Positions 41,669 through 50,529 of a DNA stretch of 64,000 nucleotides are shown piece by piece; within the stretch, counting starts at the first letter, position 1, and every line of letters starts with the position of its first letter. Below the pieces are notes generated by a model. That model saw only the letters and a list, made by a program, of their open reading frames with translations. It ran no database searches and had not been told where the DNA came from. This stretch comes from Yoonia sp035117555 (GTDB lineage Bacteria > Pseudomonadota > Alphaproteobacteria > Rhodobacterales > Rhodobacteraceae), in NCBI RefSeq assembly GCF_035117555.1, contig NZ_JAYKPK010000006.1, positions 1 to 64,000 of the forward strand, read 5' to 3'. The position numbers and the translations under genes are program-made.

Positions 41669-42511
41669 TTACCGACCCTTCTTCTTGGCATGACGCGCGC
41701 GCACGATAAGGCGCTGCGATGCTTTGTTCTTGTTACGGGTACGGGTACCTTTGGTATCCTTACCCCATGGGGTCACAGGCGTCCGACCACCGGATGTCCG
41801 GCCTTCACCACCACCATGCGGGTGGTCGATCGGGTTCATCGCGACACCGCGCACAGATGGGCGGATGCCCTTGTGACGGTTACGACCGGCCTTACCGATG
41901 TTCTGGTTGCTGTTGTCGGGGTTCGACACGGCACCGACGGTCGCCATGCATTCCTGGCGGACCAGACGCAATTCGCCCGACGACAGGCGGATCTGCGCAT
42001 AGCCACCATCACGACCCACGAATTGGGCGTAGGTGCCGGCTGCACGGGCGATCTGGCCGCCTTTGCCTGCCTTGAGTTCGATGTTGTGAACGATTGTCCC
42101 GATGGGCATGCCCGAGAAAGGCATCGCGTTGCCCGGCTTGATGTCAGCCTTGGCGGATGCGATGACCTTGTCACCGATAGCCAGACGCTGCGGCGCCAGA
42201 ATATAGGTCTGGGTGCCGTCTTCGTACTGGATCAGCGCAATGAATGCTGTCCGGTTCGGATCGTATTCGATCCGCGCGACAACAGCTTTCATATCCAGCT
42301 TGTTGCGCTTGAAATCGACGATACGGTAAAGACGCTTTGCGCCCCCACCAATGCGACGCATTGTGATCCGTCCGGTGTTGTTCCGTCCGCCCGATTTGGT
42401 CAGACCCTCTGTGAGGGCCTTGACAGGGCGACCTTTCCAAAGCTCCGAACGGTCGATCAGCACCAGCCCGCGCTGGCCCGGCGTCGTCGGTTTGTACGAC
42501 TTGAGTGCCAT
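41669..42511 (-). CDS. rplB: 50S ribosomal protein L2
   Basis: 280 residues. The conserved GVAMNPIDHPHGGGEGRTSG loop with the His needed for peptidyl transferase assembly is intact. It normally follows rplW within a few bases; here a 1.3-kb interval with an unrelated gene intervenes and a promoter lies upstream. Confidence 0.97.
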   Translation of the reverse strand: MALKSYKPTTPGQRGLVLIDRSELWKGRPVKALTEGLTKSGGRNNTGRITMRRIGGGAKRLYRIVDFKRNKLDMKAVVARIEYDPNRTAFIALIQYEDGTQTYILAPQRLAIGDKVIASAKADIKPGNAMPFSGMPIGTIVHNIELKAGKGGQIARAAGTYAQFVGRDGGYAQIRLSSGELRLVRQECMATVGAVSNPDNSNQNIGKAGRNRHKGIRPSVRGVAMNPIDHPHGGGEGRTSGGRTPVTPWGKDTKGTRTRNKNKASQRLIVRARHAKKKGR

Positions 42512-42534
42512 GTTAGCTTCTTCCGTTTGCTTGG

Positions 42535-42556
42535 CGTCCCGGTGTCATCCGGGACG
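42535..42556. repeat. Hairpin in the rplB leader
   Basis: Perfect 8-bp stem CGTCCCGG / CCGGGACG with a 6-nt loop, 24 bp upstream of rplB and downstream of its promoter candidate; a possible leader structure. Confidence 0.5.
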
Positions 42557-42591
42557 ATGGTTTACAGGGCCCCGAAGGTCCCCAAGTGAAG

Positions 42592-42616
42592 GGTGTCGGG
42601 GTGAACCCCGACCTAC
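42592..42616. repeat. REP-like palindrome in the rplB leader
   Basis: Stem GTCGGGGT / ACCCCGAC around GA, with CCTAC on the right side only; the left tip has decayed. Confidence 0.6.
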
Positions 42617-42691
42617 GATTGCTCGGTCTGAACCGCGCATCCGCACAATACACAAGGCCCCGGAACGAATCCGAGGCCGGGCGATTGGTGG

Positions 42692-42720
42692 CGTATAACG
42701 GGGAGGGGGTTGGGTGGCAA
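42692..42720 (-). promoter_or_regulatory. Sigma70-type promoter for rplB-rpsS-rplV-rpsC-rplP
   Basis: On the minus strand TTGCCA (42720-42715), a 17-bp C-rich spacer and TATACG (42697-42692) lie 181 bp upstream of rplB and just after the inserted gene. The same -35 and -10 occur in front of rpsJ. Confidence 0.72.
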
Positions 42721-42749
42721 GGGGGTGTGGGGTTAGAGGCATCAAAGTG

Positions 42750-43733
42750 TCATCGCGATGAAAAAAGTTGCTTTGTTCTATCATAGTATAAGGCACTTAC
42801 GATCTCAGCAGCGTCGCCCAAGAACAGATGCTCATAAGCTCGATAACCTCTTCCAGCACTAAACAACTCGACGTTTTCAGTATCAAAAGCTAGGGATATT
42901 CCATTTGGGAGTCCAATTACCAACTCACGTAGAAAAATTGAACACCGCAGTCTATTTAACTCTTCAAAATCACTTCCAACTGGCATGCCAGACGATGTAA
43001 CTACAATCAAAAGCTGCGATCCCTCCAAATCACTTAAAGATATAAGGTTGCCGTTACCGCGCCAATTCTGCGTATCGGTAGAAATAACAGTTGCGGTGCG
43101 CGGATAACTTAAGCGCCTTAATCCATCAAATGCTTTTTCAAAGGTAAACTGAAACGGCTTAGGTTCGAAGAACTGTTCAGTCCAGCATGGATTATTGAGA
43201 CGAATCTTTAGGTCTTCACCATGCGCACCAAATTGGTCAGACGAGCTATAGGCGAATAGTTCATCAATCGGATGGGTCTTAAAAAAAAGTAAATCAGCTG
43301 TCATGTAGCAAAGCGTATTCGCTAAAGTAATGTATCCGGGATCATCCAATGCCAAACTCGCTGAACCAAATGACGGCCTATCATCCACGAATTTATTCGA
43401 AATTTCACGCCACACCTCATCAAACGGTTCCAATTCCCAATCCGGCTCAAGCAGGTAGTCAACTGTAATATTGTTAAATGAATAGCTTATTCGAGCCATC
43501 TCAGAGAGAATCTCTGTATTTGCGTCAACAATTCGTGCCAAATCACGGGTAGCTTGCCGATCTTGAAGAATTTGTAGACACGCAGCAAGCGCCGCCGATG
43601 CAAGAACCCCACTTATACCGATCTTGCCACGAAGAGAGATACGCCCGTCTGACCGTCTAAAGTCCACGAGTGAGCCGTAAACCCCAAAGGCTGCAGTCAA
43701 AAGAAAACTAATAAACTTGAAAAGTTCAATCAT
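42750..43733 (-). CDS. Unknown membrane-anchored protein, AT-rich island
   Basis: 327 residues. Two N-terminal membrane helices (about 3-22 and 36-55) are followed by a helical stretch (LQDRQATRDLARIVDANTEI) and a large cytoplasmic domain with no recognised motif. Base composition and codon use (many AAT, TTA, ATA) are clearly more AT-rich than every neighbour, a sign of horizontal transfer. AGGATG precedes the ATG. It sits in the same direction as the ribosomal genes, between the rplW terminator and the rplB promoter, as a self-contained cargo gene. No function is proposed. Confidence 0.75.
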   Translation of the reverse strand: MIELFKFISFLLTAAFGVYGSLVDFRRSDGRISLRGKIGISGVLASAALAACLQILQDRQATRDLARIVDANTEILSEMARISYSFNNITVDYLLEPDWELEPFDEVWREISNKFVDDRPSFGSASLALDDPGYITLANTLCYMTADLLFFKTHPIDELFAYSSSDQFGAHGEDLKIRLNNPCWTEQFFEPKPFQFTFEKAFDGLRRLSYPRTATVISTDTQNWRGNGNLISLSDLEGSQLLIVVTSSGMPVGSDFEELNRLRCSIFLRELVIGLPNGISLAFDTENVELFSAGRGYRAYEHLFLGDAAEIVSALYYDRTKQLFSSR

Positions 43734-43793
43734 GATTCATCCTGGGACTTTGACCATTGCATCTTAGCAGAAACGCCACATCATCTAGCAAAC

Positions 43794-43821
43794 AAAAAAG
43801 CCCCCGCGTTCCCGCGAGGGC
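43794..43821 (-). terminator. Terminator after rplW
   Basis: On the minus strand GCCC-T-CGCG pairs with CGCG-G-GGGC (one non-pair) around a 4-nt loop and is followed by TTTTTTG, 27 bp after the rplW stop. It closes the rpsJ-rplC-rplD-rplW unit. Confidence 0.85.
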
Positions 43822-43848
43822 CTCTCTTTATTCAACCTCACCCAAACC

Positions 43849-44145
43849 TTACAGCCCGGTAGAGATATCAATCGTGTTGCCTGCTTCTAGGGTCACATAG
43901 GCTTTCTTCACGTCCCGGCGGGTACCCAGGGCACCGCGGAAACGTTTGACTTTGCCTTTGGTGATCGACGTGTTCACGGCCTTGACCTTCACACCAAACA
44001 GCGCCTCGACGGCTTGTTTGATCTGGGGTTTGTTGGCGTCGATCGCCACTTCAAACACAACCGCATTGGCTTCAGAAGCCATGGTTGCCTTTTCCGTGAT
44101 GATCGGCTTGCGGATCACGTCGTAATGTTCGGCTTTCACGCTCAT
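43849..44145 (-). CDS. rplW: 50S ribosomal protein L23
   Basis: 98 residues from ATG 44145. HYDVIRKPIITEKATMASEA and ALFGVKVKAVNTSITKGKVK mark L23, the docking site for trigger factor and SRP. It overlaps rplD by 4 bp. Confidence 0.97.
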   Translation of the reverse strand: MSVKAEHYDVIRKPIITEKATMASEANAVVFEVAIDANKPQIKQAVEALFGVKVKAVNTSITKGKVKRFRGALGTRRDVKKAYVTLEAGNTIDISTGL

Positions 44146-44762
44146 GACAAACGAGCCTCCAGTGCTGCGACGCCTGCTTTGGTCAGGACGAGCGTGTCCG
44201 ACTTCAGGATGTCGTAAACGTTGGCACCCATGGATGGGAGAACGTTCAGGGTTTCGATGTTGGCGGCTGCGCGGGCGAAGTTTTCGTTCACTTCGGCCCC
44301 GTCGATGATCAGCGCACGTTTCCACCCCAAAGACCCGACCATTTTGGCCAGAACCGAGGTTTTTGCGTCCGTCACATCGATGCTGTCCACGATCACCAGC
44401 TCACCTGCCGCAACTTTCGCGGACAGAGCATGCTTGAGACCCAGCGCGCGGAACTTTTTAGTCAGCTCATGCGCGTGGCTGCGTGGGGTCGGGCCCTTGT
44501 AGGTACCACCGTGACGGAAGATCGGCGCGCCTTTAGACCCGTGACGTGCGCCACCAGTGCCTTTTTGGCGATAGATCTTCTTGGTGGAATAGGACACTTC
44601 CGACCGGCCCAGCACGTCGTGCGTACCTGCCATAGCCTTGTTGCGCTGCCAGCGGACAACGCGGTGCAAGATGTCCTTGCGTGGCTCCAGACCAAAGATC
44701 GCGTCGTTCAATTCGACGGAACCGGCCTTTGCGCCTTCCAGATTGATTGCATCAGCCTTCAT
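44142..44762 (-). CDS. rplD: 50S ribosomal protein L4
   Basis: 206 residues from ATG 44762. The extended tunnel loop has KIYRQKGTGGARHGSKGAPI and FRHGGTYKGPTPRSHAHEL. In E. coli L4 represses the S10 operon. It overlaps the rplC end by 11 bp. Confidence 0.97.
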   Translation of the reverse strand: MKADAINLEGAKAGSVELNDAIFGLEPRKDILHRVVRWQRNKAMAGTHDVLGRSEVSYSTKKIYRQKGTGGARHGSKGAPIFRHGGTYKGPTPRSHAHELTKKFRALGLKHALSAKVAAGELVIVDSIDVTDAKTSVLAKMVGSLGWKRALIIDGAEVNENFARAAANIETLNVLPSMGANVYDILKSDTLVLTKAGVAALEARLS

Positions 44763-45618
44763 TTTTGTCACCACCCTCAACAGCGTTGGTTTCATCGACG
44801 GTGTTCGCGCCTTCTGCCAATTCTTTCTCAGCAGCTTCCAGTGCGGCCTGTTCTGCTTCAGCAGCGGCTTTTGCAGCAGCGGCTTCTTCAGCAGCAGCGG
44901 CAGCAGCGGCCTCTTCGGCAAGACGCTTGGCTTCTTCATCCAGCGACTTCAGACCAGCAGGGTACATCACGTTTTCAGGTGTCGGCTTTTTGACCGCATC
45001 CTTCAACGTCACCCAGCCGCCACGCGAACCGGGAACAGCGCCTTTGACCATGATCAAGCCACGGTCGGCATCGGTGCGGATCACTTGCAGGTTCTGGGTG
45101 GTCACGCGGGCAGAGCCCATGTGGCCGGCCATTTTCTTGCCTTTGAACACCTTGCCCGGATCCTGACACTGGCCAGTGGAACCGTGCGAACGGTGGCTGA
45201 CGGACACACCGTGCGATGCACGCAGACCGCCAAAGTTGTGCCGTTTCATCGCACCGGCAAAACCTTTACCAATGGATGTGCCGGACACGTCCACGAACTG
45301 ACCTTCGAAATAATGGTTCGCGGTGATGGTTTCACCGACGTTGATCATGTTTTCGGGGGCAACGCGGAATTCGGCAACCTTGCGCTTTGGTTCGACCTTG
45401 GCAGCCGCAAAATGGCCACGCATGGCCTGGCTTGTACGCTTTGCCTTGGCAGCACCAGCACCCAGCTGGACAGCGACATAGCCGTCTTTGTCAGCGGTGC
45501 GCTGTGCAACAACCTGCAGGTTTTCGAGCGAAAGAACGGTGACAGGGATCTGCCGCCCGTCTTCCATGAACAACCGAGTCATGCCCAGTTTCTTTGCGAT
45601 AAGTCCTGTACGGAGCAT
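44752..45618 (-). CDS. rplC: 50S ribosomal protein L3 with Ala/Glu-rich C-terminal extension
   Basis: 288 residues, longer than most bacterial L3 (about 210). The core is normal (GMTRLFMEDGRQIPVTVLSL, NFGGLRASHGVSVSHRSHGS, GQCQDPGKVFKGKKMAGHMG). After about residue 218 there is a tail dominated by Ala and Glu, beginning LDEEAKRLAEEAAAAAAAEE and ending in an acidic segment, predicted to be a long helix. Such tails occur in some roseobacter L3 proteins; its role on the ribosome is unknown. Confidence 0.95.
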   Translation of the reverse strand: MLRTGLIAKKLGMTRLFMEDGRQIPVTVLSLENLQVVAQRTADKDGYVAVQLGAGAAKAKRTSQAMRGHFAAAKVEPKRKVAEFRVAPENMINVGETITANHYFEGQFVDVSGTSIGKGFAGAMKRHNFGGLRASHGVSVSHRSHGSTGQCQDPGKVFKGKKMAGHMGSARVTTQNLQVIRTDADRGLIMVKGAVPGSRGGWVTLKDAVKKPTPENVMYPAGLKSLDEEAKRLAEEAAAAAAAEEAAAAKAAAEAEQAALEAAEKELAEGANTVDETNAVEGGDKNEG

Positions 45619-45630
45619 CAGTAATCCTCC

Positions 45631-45942
45631 TTACACGGAAATCTGGACGTCGACGCCAGCAGCCAGGTCGAGCTTCATCAGCGCGTCCACGGTTTGCGGT
45701 GTCGGGTCAACGATGTCGAGCAGACGCTTATGCGTGCGGATCTCGAACTGATCGCGGGATTTCTTGTCGATATGCGGGCCGCGCAGAACAGTGAACTTTT
45801 CGATCTTGTTCGGCAGTGGGATCGGGCCGCGCACAGATGCGCCAGTGCGCTTGGCTGTGCTAACGATTTCTGCAGTGCTCGCATCGAGCACCCGGAAATC
45901 AAACGCCTTAAGGCGGATACGGATGGTTTGGCTGGCTGCCAT
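45631..45942 (-). CDS. rpsJ: 30S ribosomal protein S10
   Basis: 103 residues from ATG 45942, preceded by AAAGGGG. SQTIRIRLKAFDFRVLDAST and RTHKRLLDIVDPTPQTVDAL mark S10, also the antitermination factor NusE. First gene of the S10 unit; its promoter is 125 bp upstream. It lies apart from tuf, which in many relatives is immediately upstream. Confidence 0.97.
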   Translation of the reverse strand: MAASQTIRIRLKAFDFRVLDASTAEIVSTAKRTGASVRGPIPLPNKIEKFTVLRGPHIDKKSRDQFEIRTHKRLLDIVDPTPQTVDALMKLDLAAGVDVQISV

Positions 45943-46066
45943 TTCATCACCCCTTTGATAGGGTCTAGATCGGAGAGGAGGATCATGGCTCATCCAGAAC
46001 CCTCATCGCGTCTTTTGGTCCAACATAAAAAGGGCACGCATGGCGTACCCTTGATCGGATTGGGGC

Positions 46067-46095
46067 CGTATAGGGACAAGCGCCCTGTCTGGCAA
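46067..46095 (-). promoter_or_regulatory. Sigma70-type promoter of the S10 unit (rpsJ)
   Basis: On the minus strand TTGCCA (46095-46090), a 17-bp spacer and TATACG (46072-46067) are 125 bp upstream of rpsJ, in the divergent space shared with the DUF1275 gene. Confidence 0.72.
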
Positions 46096-46213
46096 GGGCT
46101 GATTGCGCATTTGCGCAAGATCGGCGCGGCCTTGCGTTTGTGGGCTATTGGTGGTGCTGTTGCCGTGCATCTACACCAGTTTTGGGCGCGGATGCAGTAC
46201 GAAAGGCACCAGA

Positions 46214-46954
46214 ATGGTAAGGAATCTGTCGCGGCATCTGACCGGCGCAAGCCGCACCGAATCGGGGAACCGCAATCTTGGATATCTGTTGGCCTTTGTA
46301 GCCGGTGCCATCAATGCAGGCGGGTTTCTGGCGGTGCAGCAATATACGTCCCATATGACGGGGATCGTATCCGAAATGGCGGATCTGATTGCGCTGGGGC
46401 ATTATCGGATCGCGCTGTTCGGGCTGCTCTGTCTGGCGACCTTCGTCAGCGGGGCGGCTGTCACTGCACTTTTAGTGAATTATGCGCGTAGCCGGCAATT
46501 GCAAAGCGAATATGCGATCCTGCTGCTGGTAGAGGCTTCGCTGCTGATGGCCTTCGGTATCCTCGGAACCCAGATCGCCGAAATGCAGGGCGTCTTTGTC
46601 ACCGTCACAATCTTGCTGTTGTGTTTTGTGATGGGGCTGCAGAATGCGGTGATCACCAAGATTTCCGGCGCGGTGATCCGCACCACCCATGTCACCGGCA
46701 TTGCTACCGATCTGGGGATCGACCTGGGGCGCTGGCTGTTTCGCCGCAGCGCGCGTAATGCCAGCTTTGTCCCAACGCCACAGCGGATGCCGATGCTGGC
46801 GATTCTGCTGGTATCGTTCTTTGTTGGCGGATTGACCGGCGCGATCGGGTTTCAGGCCTTGGGCTATGCTGCGACCTTGCCGCTGGCCGCAGCCTTGATC
46901 GCCGCAGCGATCACGCCGGTTTTCGATGATGTGAAAACCCGCAAGCGGCGGTGA
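46214..46954 (+). CDS. DUF1275/YoaK-family membrane protein
   Basis: 246 residues from ATG 46214 (AAAGG upstream). Six to seven hydrophobic segments; typical YoaK features are LLAFVAGAINAGGFLAVQQY at the start, SHMTG, and MGLQNAVITKISGAVIRTTH with VTGIATDLG. Function of the family is unknown. It is antisense to its ribosomal neighbours between rpsJ and tuf, followed by a bidirectional terminator and a REP-like palindrome. Confidence 0.85.
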   Translation: MVRNLSRHLTGASRTESGNRNLGYLLAFVAGAINAGGFLAVQQYTSHMTGIVSEMADLIALGHYRIALFGLLCLATFVSGAAVTALLVNYARSRQLQSEYAILLLVEASLLMAFGILGTQIAEMQGVFVTVTILLLCFVMGLQNAVITKISGAVIRTTHVTGIATDLGIDLGRWLFRRSARNASFVPTPQRMPMLAILLVSFFVGGLTGAIGFQALGYAATLPLAAALIAAAITPVFDDVKTRKRR

Positions 46955-46959
46955 AACGC

Positions 46960-46990
46960 AAAAGGCCGCCCCTTTTGGGAGCGGCCTTTC
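46960..46990. terminator. Bidirectional terminator between the DUF1275 gene and tuf
   Basis: AAAGGCCGC-CCC pairs with GG-A-GCGGCCTTT around TTTT, 6 bp after the DUF1275 stop. The symmetrical A and T flanks allow use from both sides. Confidence 0.75.
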
Positions 46991-46997
46991 GTTTGAT

Positions 46998-47023
46998 GTA
47001 GGGTGCGTCTTGACGCACCTTAC
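46998..47023. repeat. REP-like palindrome, GTAG type
   Basis: Arms GTAGGGTGCGTC and GACGCACCTTAC around TT. The inner arm sequence differs from the GGGG type elsewhere but the tips and length are the same. Confidence 0.7.
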
Positions 47024-47052
47024 TTGTGCCAGACAGAACTGAGCGGGTTCTC

Positions 47053-47078
47053 GGGCACTTTTGCTGCGCAAAAGTCCC
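47053..47078. repeat. Palindrome downstream of tuf
   Basis: Stem ACTTTTGC / GCAAAAGT with a 3-nt loop, extended by GGG and CCC. The central TTTGC...GCAAA resembles the 38103-38120 palindrome. Confidence 0.5.
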
Positions 47079-47125
47079 TGCCACCCGCCAGTCGCGTTTG
47101 CGGCCCGAAGGCCGCAAGCCGCGCC

Positions 47126-48301
47126 TTACAGCAGGATCTTCGACACAACACCGGCGCCGACGGTCCGGCCGCCTTCGCGGATCGCGAAGCGCAGGCCGTC
47201 TTCCATGGCGATTGGTGCGATCAGTTCGACTTCGAACTTCAGGTTGTCGCCGGGCATCACCATTTCCGTACCTTCAGGCAGAACCACAGTCCCGGTCACA
47301 TCCGTTGTACGGAAGTAGAACTGCGGGCGGTAGTTTGCGAAGAACGGTGTGTGACGGCCGCCTTCTTCCTTGGTCAGAATATAGGCTTCTGCTTCAAACT
47401 TGGTGTGTGGCTTGACCGAACCGGGCTTGCACAGAACCTGACCGCGCTCAACACCTTCACGATCCACACCGCGCAGCAGCGCACCGATGTTGTCGCCAGC
47501 CTGACCGCTGTCCAGCAATTTGCGGAACATTTCCACGCCGGTACAGATGGTTTTCTTGGTGTCGCGGATACCGACGATTTCGATTTCGTCGCCGACGTTG
47601 ATCACACCGCGTTCCACACGACCGGTCACAACTGTACCACGGCCGGAGATCGAGAAGACATCCTCGATCGGCATCAGGAACGGCAGGTCAACTGCACGTG
47701 CTGGTGTCGGGATATATTCGTCGACAGCCGCGATCAGCTTGCGGATCGATTCTTCACCGATTGCAGGCTCGGTGCCGTTCATCGCATGCAGGGCCGAGCC
47801 GGGGATGACGGGGATGTCGTCGCCGGGGTAGTCGTATTTGGACAGCAGCTCGCGGATTTCCATCTCGACCAGTTCGAGCAGCTCTTCGTCGTCGACCTGA
47901 TCGACCTTGTTCATGTAGACAACCATGTAAGGGATGCCGACCTGACGGCCGAGCAGGATATGCTCGCGTGTCTGGGGCATCGGGCCGTCAGCAGCGTTCA
48001 CGACCAGGATCGCGCCGTCCATCTGGGCAGCACCGGTGATCATGTTTTTGACATAGTCAGCGTGGCCGGGGCAGTCGACGTGGGCGTAGTGACGGCTCTC
48101 GGATTCGTATTCGACGTGGGCGGTCGAAATGGTGATGCCACGTGCCTTTTCTTCAGGCGCGCCGTCGATCTGATCATAGGCTTTGAAATCACCGAAATAT
48201 TTGGTGATCGCTGCGGTCAATGTGGTTTTGCCGTGGTCAACGTGGCCAATCGTGCCGATGTTCACGTGCGGTTTATTCCGTTCAAACTTTGCCTTTGCCA
48301 T
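47126..48301 (-). CDS. tuf: Elongation factor Tu
   Basis: 391 residues. G1 GHVDHGKTT, switch II DCPGHADYVKNM, G4 NKVD and G5 SAL, then domains 2 and 3 to the C-terminal VSKILL. It carries aminoacyl-tRNA to the ribosome. It is 89 bp after fusA, with a REP-like pair in the gap. No second tuf copy is in this window. Confidence 0.98.
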   Translation of the reverse strand: MAKAKFERNKPHVNIGTIGHVDHGKTTLTAAITKYFGDFKAYDQIDGAPEEKARGITISTAHVEYESESRHYAHVDCPGHADYVKNMITGAAQMDGAILVVNAADGPMPQTREHILLGRQVGIPYMVVYMNKVDQVDDEELLELVEMEIRELLSKYDYPGDDIPVIPGSALHAMNGTEPAIGEESIRKLIAAVDEYIPTPARAVDLPFLMPIEDVFSISGRGTVVTGRVERGVINVGDEIEIVGIRDTKKTICTGVEMFRKLLDSGQAGDNIGALLRGVDREGVERGQVLCKPGSVKPHTKFEAEAYILTKEEGGRHTPFFANYRPQFYFRTTDVTGTVVLPEGTEMVMPGDNLKFEVELIAPIAMEDGLRFAIREGGRTVGAGVVSKILL

Positions 48302-48332
48302 GGTCTGGCTCCTTCAACTTGATGTTTGGGGC

Positions 48333-48388
48333 GGCGGGAAAAACCCCGCCCTACGGGGGATGGTAGGGCGGGGTTATCCCCGCCGCAC
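48333..48388. repeat. Inverted pair of REP-like palindromes between fusA and tuf
   Basis: Left element 48333-48354 (GGCGGG, loop, CCCGCC then CTAC) and right element 48363-48388 (GTAGGGCGGGG, loop, CCCCGCCGCAC) are 8 bp apart, tips facing each other. The right one ends 2 bp before the fusA stop codon. Confidence 0.68.
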
Positions 48389-48390
48389 CG

Positions 48391-50514
48391 TTAAGCGTAT
48401 TTCTTCTGGATCTCGTCGCTGATCGTCTGCGGCACCGGCTCATAATGATCGAAGATCATTGTGAAGTTGGCCCGACCGGACGACATCGACCGCAAGGTGT
48501 TGATGTAGCCGAACATATTCGCCAGCGGCACGAAGGCGTCGATGACAATCGCGTTGCCGCGGCTGTCCTGACCCTGCACCATACCACGACGCGATGTCAG
48601 ATCGCCGATGATGCCACCGGTATATTCTTCCGGTGTCACAACTTCGACTTTCATGATCGGCTCAAGCAGTTTCGCACCGGCCTTGCGCATCCCTTCACGC
48701 ATACACATCCGTGCTGCGATCTCGAAGGCGAGGACCGAGGAGTCCACATCGTGATACTTGCCTTCCAGCAAGGCCACTTTGAAGTCGATCACAGGGAAAC
48801 CTGCCAATGGACCGGAATCCATGACCGATTTGATCCCTTTTTCGACGCCGGGGATATATTCCTTTGGCACCGAACCACCGACAACGCGGGATTCAAACGA
48901 ATAGCCTTCGCCAGGAAGTGTGGGCTGGATCAACAATTTGACCTCACCGAACTGACCGGACCCACCAGATTGCTTCTTGTGAGTATAGGTATGTTCGACT
49001 TCATGGCCGATTGTTTCGCGGTAAGCCACTTGTGGCGCACCGATATTGGCCTCGACCTTGAATTCACGCTTCATGCGGTCGACCAGAATGTCGAGATGCA
49101 ATTCGCCCATGCCCTTCATGATGGTCTGACCGGATTCAAAGTCAGTTTCCACGCGGAAGGATGGATCCTCGGCTGCCAGACGTGCCAGCGCGATGCCCAT
49201 TTTCTCTTGGTCGGCCTTGGTTTTAGGCTCGACCGCGATTTCGATCACGGGCTCTGGGAAGGTCATCGTTTCGAGAACGACAGGGTCCTGCGGGTCACAA
49301 AGCGTGTCGCCGGTTGTCGTGTTCTTCAGACCACCCAGCGCGATGATGTCACCGGCCCAGGCTTCGTCGATTTCTTCGCGGTTGATGGCATGCATCATCA
49401 TCATCCGGCCAACGCGTTCCTTACCGCCTTTGGTCGAGTTCAGCATCGCATCACCCTTGTTCAGTTTACCTGAATAGATCCGGGTAAAGGTCAAGGAACC
49501 GACGAATGGGTCGTTCATGATTTTGAACGCCAGACCAGAGAATGGCATGGTGTCATCCGCACGGCGCGGGATAGAGCGAGTTTCAGTCTCGTCACCGGGG
49601 CGGAAACCCATGTAATCGACAACGTCCATCGGGCTTGGCAGATAGTCGATGACAGCGTTCAACAGCGGCTGCACACCTTTGTTTTTGAACGCAGAACCGG
49701 CCAGGATCGGGACGAATTTCATCGCCAGCGTGCCTTTGCGGATCAGCGAACGGAGTGTGTCCACGTCAGGCTCTTGCCCGTCGAGATAGGCTTCCATCGC
49801 GTCGTCATCCATGTCGACAGCCAGCTCGATCAGCTTGCTGCGCCATTCCAGCGCCATGTCGTTCAGGCTGTCACGGATTGGCTGACGGACCCAGGACGCG
49901 CCCAGATCTTCACCCAAGTAAACCCATTCTTCCATGGTCACGAGATCGATGATGCCTTCCAGCTCGGTCTCTGCACCGATCGGCAGCTGGATTGGCGCAG
50001 GCACGGCGCCGGTCCGGTCAGCGATCATCTTGACGCAGTTGAAGAAGTCAGCGCCGATCTTGTCCATCTTGTTGACGAAAACGATCCGCGGCACTTTGTA
50101 CCGGTCAGCCTGACGCCAGACGGTTTCGGTCTGCGGTTCAACACCGGCGTTGGCGTCGAGCAGACAGATCGCACCGTCGAGCACAGCCAAAGACCGTTCA
50201 ACTTCAATGGTGAAGTCAACGTGGCCGGGCGTGTCGATGATGTTCATGCGGAACTTGGTGTCGGAGATGCCGTCAGCCGACGGATCATCCTGACGCTGCC
50301 AGAACGTCGTGGTCGCAGCAGAGGTGATCGTGATGCCGCGTTCCTGTTCCTGCTCCATCCAGTCCATCGTTGCGGCGCCATCATGCACCTCACCGATGTT
50401 GTGGGATTTGCCGGTGTAAAAAAGGATCCGCTCGGTGCAAGTGGTCTTACCTGCATCGATGTGCGCCATGATACCAAAGTTACGGTACCGTTCGAGTGGA
50501 TAGTCGCGTGCCAT
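48391..50514 (-). CDS. fusA: Elongation factor G
   Basis: 707 residues. G1 AHIDAGKTT, switch II DTPGHVDFT, G4 NKMDK, and domains II-V ending in MSSGRANFTMIFDHYEPVPQ. It drives ribosomal translocation. 15 bp after rpsG; str operon member. Confidence 0.98.
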   Translation of the reverse strand: MARDYPLERYRNFGIMAHIDAGKTTCTERILFYTGKSHNIGEVHDGAATMDWMEQEQERGITITSAATTTFWQRQDDPSADGISDTKFRMNIIDTPGHVDFTIEVERSLAVLDGAICLLDANAGVEPQTETVWRQADRYKVPRIVFVNKMDKIGADFFNCVKMIADRTGAVPAPIQLPIGAETELEGIIDLVTMEEWVYLGEDLGASWVRQPIRDSLNDMALEWRSKLIELAVDMDDDAMEAYLDGQEPDVDTLRSLIRKGTLAMKFVPILAGSAFKNKGVQPLLNAVIDYLPSPMDVVDYMGFRPGDETETRSIPRRADDTMPFSGLAFKIMNDPFVGSLTFTRIYSGKLNKGDAMLNSTKGGKERVGRMMMMHAINREEIDEAWAGDIIALGGLKNTTTGDTLCDPQDPVVLETMTFPEPVIEIAVEPKTKADQEKMGIALARLAAEDPSFRVETDFESGQTIMKGMGELHLDILVDRMKREFKVEANIGAPQVAYRETIGHEVEHTYTHKKQSGGSGQFGEVKLLIQPTLPGEGYSFESRVVGGSVPKEYIPGVEKGIKSVMDSGPLAGFPVIDFKVALLEGKYHDVDSSVLAFEIAARMCMREGMRKAGAKLLEPIMKVEVVTPEEYTGGIIGDLTSRRGMVQGQDSRGNAIVIDAFVPLANMFGYINTLRSMSSGRANFTMIFDHYEPVPQTISDEIQKKYA

Positions 50515-50529
50515 ATCGGTTCGTCCCTC

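Noticed and set aside
45985..46491. ATG at 45985 with an excellent GGAGAGGAGG site opening a 168-codon frame
   Set aside because: The frame runs through the S10 promoter and then out of frame across the DUF1275 gene, and its product has no domain. The purine-rich site is probably chance.
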